From Polydactylus sextarius (lineage: Eukaryota > Chordata > Actinopteri > Polynemidae), in assembly GCA_016801845.1 (NCBI GenBank), contig CM028924.1, forward strand, positions 10,908,825-10,972,824: a stretch of 64,000 bases of DNA, given 5' to 3'. Made by a program: the position numbers and the translations under genes. Below the pieces are notes generated by a model that had not been told where the DNA came from, searched no databases, and saw nothing but the letters and a program-made list of their open reading frames with translations. Of this stretch, positions 1-10,681 are shown piece after piece. Every line of letters starts with the position of its first letter. Within the stretch, counting starts at the first letter, position 1.

Positions 1-23
1 TCTTTAAACTGAATTCTGTTTAT

Positions 24-965
24 ATGACGAGGATCATGATGAATTCTTCGCAGGTTTCATTCTATTTCACTCTGGCTGCCTACTTTGACACTGGCTATTT
101 TAAATATTTTTGTTTCTTTATTGTCTTGTTCTTATATATAATAATAATCTGTGCCAACGTGCTGCTGATAGTGATTATCTGTATGAACAGTAACTTACAT
201 GAACCTATGTACCTGTACCTGTGCAGCCTGTTTGTAAATGAACTGTATGGTAGTACAGCGTTGTTTCCATCCCTGCTGTTTCATATCATTTCTGACATTC
301 ACACTGTTTCTGCTTCACTCTGTTTCCTGCAGATTTTCTGCGTACATACATATGCTGTTGTACAATTTGTTAACTTAGCTGTCATGTCTTATGACAGATA
401 CCTGGCAATTTGTCATCCTCTACAGTATAACATGAACATGACTCAACACAAGACAACCATACTCATTTCTCTAACATGGCTCTATCCTTTTATTACTATC
501 AGTGTTTTGATTTCTCTCAGTGCTCCTTTACAGCTGTGTAGAAACGTCATCAACAAAGTTTACTGTGACAACTACTCCATTGTCAAACTGGCCTGTTATG
601 ACATAACTGTCAACAACATCTACGGACTCATTTACACAGTGATCTCTGTCATCTTTCCTTTCATTTCAATCCTTTACACCTACATGAGAATCCTTAAAGT
701 GTGTTACAGTGGATCCTCACAGACCAGACAGAAAGCTGTCAGTACCTGCACACCTCACTTGGCTTCTCTCATCAACTACACCTTTGGGGTTTGTTTTGAA
801 ATCTTACAGAGCAGGTTTAATATGACACATGTTTCTAACATGTTGCGTATCTTTTTATCAGTGTACTGGTTGACCTGTCAGCCGCTCTTTAACCCTGTAG
901 TGTACGGACTAAATATAACAAAAATCCGCATTACATGTAAAAGTGTCATCTTTGGTAAAATGTGA
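24..965 (+). CDS. Olfactory receptor (OR-1), teleost 7TM GPCR
   Basis: Predicted odorant receptor of the olfactory neuron plasma membrane, 313 residues, the usual length for ORs. Visible in order: a short N-terminus with NSS glycosylation site at 7-9, TM1 about 30-53 with Asn45, LHEPMY at 58-63, Cys100 before TM3, MSYDRYLAIC at 121-130, an EL2 with three Cys (172, 181, 191), KAVSTCTPHL at 237-246 and NPVVY at 290-294. The frame stays open to the window edge, but I start at MTRIMMNSS because the upstream extension is broken by a stop in OR-4; the Met at residue 5 or 6 is an equally good start. It differs from OR-3 by one extra in-frame codon near residue 13 and by NSNLHEPMYLYL instead of NRSLHEPMYLFL. 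A polyadenylation signal AATAAA lies at 1324-1329. Its promoter is outside the window. Confidence 0.94.
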   Translation: MTRIMMNSSQVSFYFTLAAYFDTGYFKYFCFFIVLFLYIIIICANVLLIVIICMNSNLHEPMYLYLCSLFVNELYGSTALFPSLLFHIISDIHTVSASLCFLQIFCVHTYAVVQFVNLAVMSYDRYLAICHPLQYNMNMTQHKTTILISLTWLYPFITISVLISLSAPLQLCRNVINKVYCDNYSIVKLACYDITVNNIYGLIYTVISVIFPFISILYTYMRILKVCYSGSSQTRQKAVSTCTPHLASLINYTFGVCFEILQSRFNMTHVSNMLRIFLSVYWLTCQPLFNPVVYGLNITKIRITCKSVIFGKM

Positions 966-2214
966 ACATTTACATTTTCTCCGACTGAATCTTCATGTTT
1001 TATGTTGGAATTTAATTCATCTGTGGACCTAGGATGTCATATGTTGCATATTTTTGCAAAAATCAAAGCTGCCATGTGTTTGAGATGTGAAGTCTAATAT
1101 ATTTACCAAGCTCCAATACTATATGAATATCTATGTGTTTTAACTGTGACCATAACCATATTTTATATAAAAGATTTGAGCAATTCTCTGATTGAAACTT
1201 TACATGTCATGTTTGTGTTGTATTTATCTGAGGCCAGAGGATGTTACATGTTGTATCCTAAACATCTAATATATTTACTTCTTATCTATAACCAAATGTA
1301 ATGATAAAAGGCTGTAGTATTTGAATAAAGAAATGTTTGTAATGGCCCTCCGCTTTAAATTCAATGTAATTATTATTGCACAATTCAAGCTAAACTATGG
1401 ATGACTGACAATAAAGATCTTTAAAATAGCCCAAAGGGAATTTCTTCAAACTTGACATTTTTACATTTTTACTCTAGTTAAACATAAAGTTTAACTAGAT
1501 TTTGGGGGTGAAAGGTCAGTGCAGACACATTCAGTGATTGGACAGGAACAAAGCAGCAGTCTGCAACAAACAGAGATTTTTGAGAGACATAACCAACATC
1601 ACCAACGTCAAAAGGGGCTAAATAATGAGAAAAACCAAACAAGGTCTAATCAAAACAGGACACAGACTGGTGATTTCAATCTAATGCGTATCTGTCCAGC
1701 AAAGACATCTTGGCTGTCACATGTAATTGTTCACCAAAAACATCTTATGCCTTATTAGTACTCATTAGTTGCTGCTCCCCTGTTGGTTGTAATAGTTAAT
1801 AGTAAATAGTCCACTTTTTTATTAATTGTAATCTATGGACATACGGAGACCAATTCAATAAGGAGGTACATCATTTCCCAAAAACCATCCCAACACAATC
1901 AGTAACTCACAAAATGATGGTACATTGGTTGGAGAAATTAACTCTTCTTTACATCTGCGTTGCTGTACTTTAGCATGTTCTTGGGATGTATAATGCTCAG
2001 GAACTATTGCTGGCAGAGCTCCAGGAGCATTTGGACATATTATACATTCATTACAAAGCATTTCTTTTACTGTGTTACAACACCATGTTATACCAGCTGT
2101 TATAACTGGCTTTTACCCAAAGTTTATATTTCATATGTTTTATGCCTCTTGTGCAGGGCCTGATTATCCTCTTGTCTCTCTTATTATAGGTTTAAATGTT
2201 CTTTTTGTTGTGTT

Positions 2215-2600
2215 CTGAGGGCAGGAATGGTGTCCCTTTTTAAGGGGTGGCTTTTTAAGCCATTAGTGAGAGGGGACGGTGAGCATGTCATGCAGCAGCT
2301 TGATGCGAAGACAAACGCATGGCTCAACACAGAAGAGCCAACTCCTCAGTACAGGGCTCAATCTGTCTAACTGAAGAACAAGGAGCACTTCTTTGAAGAC
2401 CAAAATGTACAAATCTTGGACAGGCAAGATACATGGTTTGAGAGAGGAGTAAAAGAAGCCATCCATGTGAAAATAAAGAAACCATCAGAGGAGGAGTGCA
2501 ACATTATCTGTCCCCCACATGCCATGCTATCCTCTCATCCCAGGAGTCACTTCCCATCCCTATACTGTAATTTCCCAGCTTTGAATCAATAAAGTACATC
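2215..2600 (+). mobile_element. Penelope-like element remnant, internally deleted
   Basis: The stretch encodes, in broken frames, KRMAQHRRANSS and then FERGVKEAI, words I recognise from the C-terminal GIY-YIG endonuclease of fish Penelope-like retroelements. The GIY and YIG strands themselves are missing: about 350 bp present in copy 2 (9230-9575) is deleted at about 2305. Non-functional. Confidence 0.6.
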
Positions 2601-2641
2601 TGTTTATCTATCTAGACTTACCAAGTCATCTGCCAAGTATG

Positions 2642-3290
2642 TGTTGCAGGTATTCATGCTGTGGGGGACCAAAGGCAGGTCAAAGGAGAATAATGAGGTC
2701 CCATTGGTTGTCTGCCCTCCCATCCATCCTGTAGGTTGTTGGAGGCCTAGAGGGTTCATTTAGGTGATCCATGGGCCATTGAAACCAGCTGAGTCTTGTG
2801 AAGTTGAGGGCTGCTTTTAGATGGCCAATAAGTGGAGTGTCAGACCACCTCCTGTGCAATGATGGTTGCTCCAAATTCTTTTTCTACCCACTGGTTTTCA
2901 TCATCCTGCATCTTGTTTCTGGTTTTGGGCCCTACTTTTGTAGCCATCTTGACAGAGGCACTAGTAACTACAACTAATCCATTAAATACTAAAGCTAACT
3001 TTTTTACCTTTGCAATGAGTCTCCAAGCCTCTGCAGCTAGTCCCTGGACTTCTGTATCAAGTTTTTGGATCCATGCATCTTATTGTCTCAGTCAAGACTT
3101 TCTGTTCTTGCAGTGGTTGGATAAATAATTAACAAAGTTGACTTTACTTTTACAAACTGTTAAAACACTCTTAAAACACACTTTCTATTTCAAAGTGACC
3201 CTGAGTGCTTGTACTACAACAGAAAACAAGCATAGAGCTGTTTTTTTATAATCTCTAATGTAATAGGCCAGGGTGACCCCTGGAGCTGAC
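2642..3290. other. Intergenic, no recognised gene
   Basis: Between duplicated block A and the OR-2 promoter. Short open frames occur on both strands (minus 2680-2874, plus 2832-3128), but neither resembles a family I know. The phrase CTAGGCCTCCAACAACCTACAGG near 2750, read on the minus strand, resembles text at 18020 and 20985, so part is probably old interspersed repeat. Confidence 0.5.
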
Positions 3291-3303
3291 CTGTTGGGAT
3301 TTA

Positions 3304-3360
3304 GTAATGACATCATGCTACTGTTGTGGGTGTTGCTCAAGTCAAAACTTTAAGATGAAG
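3304..3360 (+). promoter_or_regulatory. Putative OR-2 proximal promoter
   Basis: TAATGACATCA at about 3305-3315 is followed by CAAAACTTTAAGATGAAG ending at 3360, about 160 bp before the ATG. The same order, a CRE-like or TAATG element and then a TTTAA/TTAAAAG box, precedes most ORs here. Homeodomain TAAT sites are common in OR promoters; no binding is shown here. Confidence 0.4.
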
Positions 3361-3517
3361 ACCAGCAGCTTAGACTCAGTCAGGAGGAGTTTGAGAGCAG
3401 AGGAACAACAACGTTTTAGTTATACTTATGTAAACCAGAAGTACATTCAGTGTTGATTGTGTACAGTGATTGCTTCTGTTTGCAGTGTTAACTGATTTAT
3501 GACAAAAACCACAGCTC

Positions 3518-4444
3518 ATGACAAACTTCACACAGGTTTCGTATTTCATACTCACTGCTTATGTTAATAATGCATTTCTCAAACCTGTGTCTTTCATGAT
3601 TGTCATGTTGTTGTATGTTGCCATCATCTGTGCCAACTTGCTTCTGATAGTGATTATCTGTGTGAACAGAAGCTTACATGAACCTATGTACCTGTTCCTG
3701 TGCAGCCTGTTAGTAAATGAACTGTATGGTAGTACAGGGTTGTTTCCATTGCTCCTGGTTCAGATGCTTTCTGACATTCACACTGTTTCTGCTTTCTTTT
3801 GTTTCCTGCAGATTTACTGTGTGCATACTTATGGGACTGTTGAATATTTAAGCTTAGCCATCATGTCTTATGACAGATATCTGGCCATCTGTCATCCTCT
3901 GCAGTATAACTCACATATGACATCCAGTAAGATCGCCTTGTTCATCGCTGTTGCATGGTCGGCTGGGATTTTAATATGTCTCATCATGATTTGTATGAGC
4001 TCATCATTGCAGCTTTGTGGAAACACTATTCATAAACTTTACTGTGACAATTACTCTGTGGTGAAACTGTCCTGCTCTGACAAAACTTTTCTCAACATAG
4101 CTGGACTTGTGTCTTCTTTCAGTGCAGTTGTTTTTCCTTCAATTTTAATCGTATACACCTACGTGAGGATTATTAAGGTGTGTCTCAATGGATCTAAACA
4201 AACCAGACACAAAGCCGTCAGTACCTGCACACCTCACCTGGCTTCTCTGCTCAACTTTACCTTAGGGGCAAGTTTTGAATTATTGCAGAGCAGGTTTAAT
4301 ATGAACAATGTTCCTAATATGTTGCGAATATTTTTATCATTACATTTCTTGATATGTCAGCCACTCTTTAACCCTTTAATTTATGGACTAAATCTATCTA
4401 AGATCTATCTCATATTTAAAAGGCTGCTGGTTGCTGAGGCATAG
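3518..4444 (+). CDS. Olfactory receptor (OR-2), teleost 7TM GPCR
   Basis: Odorant receptor of 308 residues and the most diverged of the plus-strand genes on the left. It starts MTNFTQVSYF with an N-glycosylation site at Asn3. RSLHEPMYLF is at 51-60, MSYDRYLAIC at 116-125, KAVSTCTPHL near 232-241 and NPLIYGL near 285-291. Cytoplasmic loop 3 has TRHKAVS where most paralogs have TRQKAVS. Divergence from neighbours is greatest in TM4-TM5 (AVAWSAGILICLIMICMSS), the ligand-facing part of ORs. Flanking DNA is not shared with other genes here, so it is an older, stand-alone copy. Start is the first in-frame Met after an A-rich leader. Confidence 0.95.
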   Translation: MTNFTQVSYFILTAYVNNAFLKPVSFMIVMLLYVAIICANLLLIVIICVNRSLHEPMYLFLCSLLVNELYGSTGLFPLLLVQMLSDIHTVSAFFCFLQIYCVHTYGTVEYLSLAIMSYDRYLAICHPLQYNSHMTSSKIALFIAVAWSAGILICLIMICMSSSLQLCGNTIHKLYCDNYSVVKLSCSDKTFLNIAGLVSSFSAVVFPSILIVYTYVRIIKVCLNGSKQTRHKAVSTCTPHLASLLNFTLGASFELLQSRFNMNNVPNMLRIFLSLHFLICQPLFNPLIYGLNLSKIYLIFKRLLVAEA

Positions 4445-6480
4445 TTAAACAGACCTTACACAGGATGAAAAAGAAAAATGTGAAAGTCATGGTTTCTTAG
4501 AAATTTTGAATATTCATCAAAAATTGATGTATTCATCTTTTTTCCATCACAAGCAGACATTTTGAGAAAAGTGGTGTTAGGTATTAAACACTGGTACAAA
4601 CTGAAAGGAAAAGTTGGTTCTTCATGATAATTGAACTGATATTGTTTCACTATGTCTCCTGAATATATCATTTTAAATAATACACATAATAGCAATTGTG
4701 TCAAATATAATCCAGTAATATCAGCTATGTCAAATCAAAGTCAGTCTGAATCTAGCGACTGCAGTAAAAGTAGTTAGATTATGTTTATGTTTAACAGTAA
4801 ATGTACAGGTTACAGTGTCAGAGAATAAAGGCTGCAACACAGAATCCAGATGAGCCTCTGTGTGTGTGTGTGTTCCCAACTGCTGTCTACATAAGAGGGG
4901 GTTATCCCAGAAGAGAGAACTAGCTTTGACCATGGAGAAAATTGATCTCCCGTGCTCCCCAACTACAGTCTGGAAACTGGACAGTACTAAAGGCTAACAA
5001 AATCCCAAATTATCCCACACAGCAGATGGAAACAATGCTGCTGCACATGTAAAAGTCTGATTTCAGATTTGCAAAATATTAACAGTTATTATACAGCTCC
5101 ACATCTTTTCTTTAACCAAACTAAATGTGTAGTGTTTTGGTATAATAAACCCTATTTGCCAAAATTTGACTTTTCCAGTTTTAAACTCCCCAGTACCAAT
5201 GGTGCAGCTGTGATTTTTGAAGCATTTGTAGCACAATTATTGAGAGGAATTCACTTGCCATGTGGAACCAGTTGATTTGACTTTATTGCTTTAAGTCATG
5301 TTAGAAAATATTATCAAAATGCCATAGACATAAGACATCAAAAATATTATTATTATATCACTGTTAATCTACACATATCTAAGACGCTGGGAGCAGCAGG
5401 TCACTGTCTTGAGTGACATGTCATGAAAGTGTTGTGCAGCACAATTATTTACAAAATTTTATGCATTTCTGGCCTCACTTTTAGCATTGGGTCAGCTGAG
5501 CAGGAGTCAGAGTGAGATTTTGACAATACAAACGTACAATTAACAGTTTTTGAGGCAATTGGAAGATGGAAGATGGAGCTATAGTTTTGGTCTGCATAAC
5601 AGCATAACAGTGTGAAAGGGAAACTCTGAAGTTGGGAGCTTGCAGATTATGTTTACAACTGGCTTACATAGGCAACTACCTTTCCTGAGAGTTTAATTTC
5701 TAAATAAAGTTAGATTGAGGTCAAATTTTACATTAATGCTTCTACTGACTCTTGCTGTTCAATCCGTCACTACCTCCAGTGATGATGGGTGGTGTTTTCC
5801 CCCATGGCAAAATGTTATGGGCCCAGAATGGGGTCAACACAATGACAATGGGCCTAACAATGGGGAAGGAAATGTTTTGGGGGCCAGAAAGCAGCACCTT
5901 TAAAGCAGCCCTGAATCAGTAGTCAGTTGATAAATGGCTAATTAATTTAACCTGCATGAAAACAAATGCAGATACATGGAAGGTCATGTCCTCAGAGACC
6001 TTACAACTACAAAGGTCTAGTGACCACAGCCAAGACTGACTTCCAGTGCTGCTTCTGGACTTAATTAAGTTGTTCACTCTGTTGGCAACTGGCCCAGCTA
6101 AGAACAGCAAACAGGATCACCTCCCAGGTAGGGTTGCTGACCACAAGTCCATAAGTCCAGGGTATGAGGGTGAGTCTACCTTCACCATAGACAGCTTGTC
6201 GCCCATCAAAACCAGTTGGATGGTGTTGAACACACTGGAGATGTCAATTTCAGACATCAGTGCTCAAAGGCCTGTCCAGGCGAGAGTACACTATCAGACA
6301 TAGACTAGTGTACATGTCAGATAGAAAGCATGAAACATCAGGTCCATTTGTGATTGACTCTTCACTTTTATACCTTTATTTTACTCCAAGCGGAATGGTT
6401 TGGAAAGCCATGAGAAGTTTAGCTTTCACCACTGCACATTTTGTACAACAATGTCTCTGAATTGCAGCTGTGAAAGTGAT
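4445..6480. other. Intergenic, no recognised gene
   Basis: About 2 kb without a supported gene. A short (TG)n run lies at about 4858-4871. Small frames on both strands (for example plus 5069-5275 and 5715-5903) have no recognisable domain. The phrase CTAGTGACCACAGCCAAGACTG at about 6018 recalls repeat-like wording elsewhere in the window. Confidence 0.5.
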
Positions 6481-6500
6481 GTAATGCTGTTGCTATTGGC

Positions 6501-6546
6501 GTTCCTGGATGTGAAAAGGTTAACAGCAGCTTTAAAAGATGCAGAG
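6501..6546 (+). promoter_or_regulatory. Putative OR-3 proximal promoter
   Basis: GTGATGTAATG just upstream (6475-6485), then GGATGTGAAAAGGTTAACAG and TTTAAAAG (6531-6538), 190-250 bp before the ATG at 6727. Matches the module before OR-4 and OR-6 to OR-8. Confidence 0.5.
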
Positions 6547-6726
6547 CCTCAGCTCAGTTAAAAGAGACTTAGTCTCACTGCAACAATGTTATGAACCAAC
6601 TGTGATTTTGTTATTTCTGATCTCAGCCTTACACTGTCTGTCATGAAGACAGTGGTGAGTTTGGGATTCTCTCACAAAGGTTTTCTTTATCAGCTGGTTT
6701 GTGTCTTTAAACTGAATTCTGTTTAT

Positions 6727-7665
6727 ATGACGAGGATCATAATGAATTCTTCACAGGTTTCATATTTCACTCTGGCTGCCTACTTTGACACTGGCTATTT
6801 TAAATATTTTTGTTTCTTTATTGTCTTGCTCTTATATATAATAATAATCTGTGCCAACGTGCTGCTGATAGTGATTATCTGTGTGAACAGAAGCTTACAT
6901 GAACCTATGTACCTGTTCCTGTGCAGCCTGTTTGTAAATGAACTGTATGGTAGTACAGCGTTGTTTCCATCCCTGCTGTTTCATATCCTCTCTGACATTC
7001 ACACTGTTTCTACTTCACTCTGTTTCCTGCAGATTTTCTGCGTACATACATATGCTGGTGTACAATTTGTTAACTTAGCTGTTATGTCTTATGACAGATA
7101 CCTGGCAATTTGTCATCCTCTACAGTATAACATGAACATGACTCAACACAAGACAACCATACTAATTTCTCTAACATGGCTCTATCCTTTTATTACTATC
7201 AGTGTTTTGATTTCTCTCAGTGCTCCTTTACAGCTGTGTAGAAACGTCATCAACAAAGTTTACTGTGACAACTACTCCATTGTCAAACTGGCCTGTTATG
7301 ACATAACTGTCAACAACATCTATGGACTCATTTACACAGTGATCTCTGTCATCTTTCCTTTAATTTCAATCCTTTACACCTACATGAGAATCCTTAAAGT
7401 GTGTTACAGTGGATCCTCACAGACCAGACAGAAAGCTGTCAGTACCTGCACACCTCACTTGGCTTCTCTCATCAACTACACCTTTGGGGTTTGTTTTGAA
7501 ATCTTACAGAGCAGGTTTAATATGACACATGTTTCTAACATGTTGCGTATCTTTTTATCAGTGTACTGGTTGACCTGTCAGCCGCTCTTTAACCCTGTAG
7601 TGTACGGACTGAATATAACCAAAATCCGCATTACATGTAAAAGTGTCATCTTTGGTAAAATGTGA
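6727..7665 (+). CDS. Olfactory receptor (OR-3), near-identical partner of OR-1
   Basis: Odorant receptor, 312 residues from MTRIIMNSSQ. The frame is open for 28 more codons upstream (to 6643, MKTVVSLGFS), but OR-4 has a TGA in the matching leader, so I treat that part as 5' UTR. RSLHEPMYLF is near 56-65, MSYDRYLAIC at 120-129, KAVSTCTPHL at 236-245 and NPVVY at 289-293. EL2 reads APLQLCRN, with Arg where most paralogs have Gly, a feature shared only with OR-1. AATAAA is at 8025-8030. Duplicated with its 3' flank; the two proteins differ at only a few residues, so this is a recent duplicate. Confidence 0.95.
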   Translation: MTRIIMNSSQVSYFTLAAYFDTGYFKYFCFFIVLLLYIIIICANVLLIVIICVNRSLHEPMYLFLCSLFVNELYGSTALFPSLLFHILSDIHTVSTSLCFLQIFCVHTYAGVQFVNLAVMSYDRYLAICHPLQYNMNMTQHKTTILISLTWLYPFITISVLISLSAPLQLCRNVINKVYCDNYSIVKLACYDITVNNIYGLIYTVISVIFPLISILYTYMRILKVCYSGSSQTRQKAVSTCTPHLASLINYTFGVCFEILQSRFNMTHVSNMLRIFLSVYWLTCQPLFNPVVYGLNITKIRITCKSVIFGKM

Positions 7666-9129
7666 ACATTTACATTTTCTCTGACTAAATCTTCAATGTT
7701 TTATGTTGGAATTGAATTCATCTGTGGACCTAGGATGTCATATGTTGCATATTTTTGCAAAAATCAAAGCTGCCATGTGTTTGAGATGTGAAGTCTAATA
7801 TATTTACCAAGCTCCAATACTATATAAATATCTATGTGTTTTAACTGTGACCATAACCATATTTTATATAAAAGATTTAAACATTTCTCTGATTGAAACT
7901 TTACATGTCATGTTTGTGTTGTATTTATCTGAGGCCAGAGGATGTTACATGTTGTATCCTAAACATCTAATATATTTACTTCTTATCTATAACCAAATGT
8001 AATGATAAAAGGCTGTAGTATTTGAATAAAGAAATGTTTGTAATGGCCCTCCGCTTTAAATTCAATGTGATTATTATTGCACAATTCAAGCTAAACTATG
8101 GATGACTGACAATAAAGATCTTTAAAATAGCCCAAAGGGAATTTCTTCAAACTTGACATTTTTACATTTTCACTCTAGTTAAACATAAAGTTTAACTAGA
8201 TTTTGGGGGTGAAAGGTCAGTGCAGACACATTCAGTGATTGGACAGGAACAAAGCAGCAGTCTGCAACAAACAGAGATTTTTGAGAGACATAACCAACAT
8301 CACCAACGTCAAAAGGGGCTAAATAATGAGAAAAACCAAACAAGGTCTAATCAAAACAGGACACAGACTGGTGATTTCAATCTAATGCGTATCTGTCCAG
8401 CAAAGACATCTTGGCTGTCACATGTAATTGTTCACCAAAAACCTCTTATGCCTTATTAGTACTCATTAGTTGCTGCTCCCCTGTTGGTTGTAATAGTTAA
8501 TAGTTAATAGTCCACTTTTTATTAATTGTAATCTATGGACATACGGAGACCGATTCAATAAGGAGGTACATCATTTCCCAAAAACCATCTCAACACAATC
8601 AGTAACTCAAAAAATGATGGTACATTGGTTGGAGAAATTAACTCTTCTTTACATCTGCATTGCTGTACTTTAGCATGTTCTTGGGATGTATAATGCTCAG
8701 GAACTATTGCTGGCAGAGCTCCAGTAGCATTTTGACATATTATACATTCATTACAAAGCATTTCTTTTACTGTGTTACAACACCATTTTATACCAGCTGT
8801 TATAACTGGCTTTTGCCCAAAGTTTATATTTCATATGTTTTATGCCTCTTTTGCCCGGCCTGATTATCCTCTTGTCTCTCATTATAGGTTTTAATGTTCT
8901 TTTTTAGTCATATGTGCTGAAACTGCAACAATGTTCTGACAGTAGTACACGAAACACAAGTACATGTGATTGAAGAACCATAATTAATGCACTAATTATT
9001 TTATTATGGTCTTATTAGAAGGTCATAAGTTTGTATATGATGATGTAAACATTTTAATGTATTATCATTCCAACTTGTACTTCTTCCTGGCAAAGCACTG
9101 ATTTCTGAGCATCCCTGCCTATGTTGGTT

Positions 9130-9870
9130 CAGTCACCACTGAGGGCAGGAATCGTGACCCTTTTTAAGGGGTGGCTTTTTCAGCCATTAGTGAGAGGGGA
9201 CGGTGAGCATGTCATGCGGCAGCTTGATGCAGGGCTGGTTATTTTGTATGTGTTGTATTTTGAATTTGACTGCGCAGCTAGAATTGAACAACCCTTTGGT
9301 TGATTTTTGTTTGTCTTTTTCCAGAGTTTTTGTTTTTCACTTTTTGCACACTTTTTGCAAATTTGCACTCTTTCATCACAGAATTTCACCCTGGTTGCTG
9401 TGTTCCTCGTACCCTCACCGACCACCTCAGTGTGCCTTGACGCTCACATCCTGAAGTGAAGAGTGGGCCACACGGTCGATTCTTCAAAACCACATACCAA
9501 GAAGAGTATCCAGGTTTATGCGGTCAAATGCAAGGACTGGAAGGACCTCTACATCGGAGAAACCGAGCAAACCCTGATCAAACGCATGGCTCAACACAGA
9601 AGAGCCAACTCCTCAGTACAGGGCTCAGTCTGTCTAACTGAAGAACAAGGAGCACTTCTTTGAAGACAAAATGTACAAATCTTGGACAGGCAAGATACAT
9701 GTTTTGAGAGAGGAGTAAAAGAAGCCATCTATGTGAAAATAAAGAAACCATCAGAGGAGGAGTGCAACATTATCTGTCCCCCACATGCCATGCTATCCTC
9801 TCATCCCAGGAGTCACTTCCCATCCCTATACTGTAATTTCCCAGCTTTGAATAAATAAAGTACATCTGTT
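9130..9870 (+). mobile_element. Penelope-like element remnant with GIY-YIG endonuclease piece
   Basis: At 9501-9600 one frame reads VYAVKC, DLYIGETEQTLIKRMAQHR, the GIY (here VYA) and YIG strands and the following helix of the GIY-YIG endonuclease that ends Penelope-like retroelement proteins. Further on a second frame gives FERGVKEAIYVKIKKPS (about 9700-9755), the usual continuation. A frameshift near 9640-9670 separates the two, and no reverse transcriptase domain is present, so this is a dead fragment. The family name is from memory of fish elements, not from a search. Confidence 0.65.
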
Positions 9871-9906
9871 TATCTATCTAGACTTACCAAGTTATCTGCC
9901 AAGTAT

Positions 9907-10440
9907 GGCCACTTAACCACAGGTGACAGGGGCTTCTGTCACCATTTTGTAACATTTTGCAGATCCTTTAGTAAAGTGAAGCCACATTTCTTATCATCAT
10001 GCTTTCTCCATTGTTGTGGACCAGTATTAATATAGCCCTAATTCTTGACACCCATGCCTGCTAGCAACTGTTCCTTAGACCTCTTCAAATAGAAACAAGG
10101 CTCTGGCACCTTCAGATCTCTTTAGATAGTTCTTGGAGACCTTGAACTGGTCTGTGAATCATTATAGCTTGTCTCAAAACAAAAAAATCATAAATTTTCT
10201 AGGTAGTCCTTCTAAGTTAGGGCCTCCAACAAGACCTTGACCTCTTCAGGTAGTTACTGGATATCTGCAAGTAAGTTCCAGACTTGTCCAACCAGTTTAC
10301 TTACCTTTTGTTACCTTTATCAGTCAGTTTTCTCTATCTGCAAGTAATCCGTGTGTCTCTAGGCCAAGATAGATAATATACAGTTTTTTTTTTTCCCCCT
10401 AACATCAGAAGGTGAACTCAGTTCATGCTTGCTGTAACAG
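9907..10440. other. Intergenic, no recognised gene
   Basis: Unique-looking DNA between duplicated block A and the OR-4 promoter, with a T-run at about 10386-10396. Nothing codes. Confidence 0.5.
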
Positions 10441-10443
10441 ACA

Positions 10444-10500
10444 GTGAGGTAATGTTGCTGCTGTGGGCGTCCTCTGATGTGAAAAGGTTAAAAGAAGCAG
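10444..10500 (+). promoter_or_regulatory. Putative OR-4 proximal promoter
   Basis: GTGAGGTAATG at 10444-10454, then CCTCTGATGTGAAAAGG and TTAAAAGAAGC ending at about 10499, 180-240 bp before the ATG. This is the clearest example of the module shared by the MTRI-type genes (OR-3, 4, 6, 7, 8). Confidence 0.5.
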
Positions 10501-10681
10501 CTCAGATTCTCAATCTCACTGCAACAGCTGGATGTTAGGATTCAAAAAATGTCAAATTCTGAAAATGATTTCTGATCTTTGCTTTACACTGCCTGTCATG
10601 AAGACAGTGGTGAGTTTGGGATTCTCTCACAAAGGTTTTCTTTGTCAGCTGATTTGAGTCTTTAAACTGAATTCTGTTTAT

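Larger units (their letters stand above)
1..2641. repeat. Duplicated block A, copy 1 (contains OR-1)
   Basis: Bases 1-2641 align with about 6704-9906 at a constant offset near 6700 over the OR gene and the next 1.2 kb, with only scattered substitutions. The homology continues left of the window. The 3' flank between 966 and 2190 holds no gene that I can recognise; the small reading frames there recur in copy 2 only because the DNA was copied. Compared with copy 2, this copy lacks about 250 bp after position 2195 and about 350 bp inside the Penelope-like remnant. Homology stops just after the shared text CTGCCAAGTATG. Confidence 0.9.
6704..9906. repeat. Duplicated block A, copy 2 (contains OR-3)
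   Basis: Second copy of the block at 1-2641. It is longer because it keeps an extra segment at about 8900-9140 and the Penelope-like interior at 9230-9575, both absent from copy 1. The gene-free stretch 7666-9140 is otherwise near-identical to 966-2210. Confidence 0.9.

Noticed and set aside
1519..1758. 79-codon plus frame, repeated at 8220-8459
   Set aside because: Part of duplicated block A; Gln/Asn-rich chance frame with no known motif.
6643..6726. N-terminal extension MKTVVSLGFS of OR-3 (and OR-6 to OR-8) as coding
   Set aside because: The equivalent leader of OR-4 has an in-frame stop and OR-5 lacks it; would also make the OR N-terminus unusually long.
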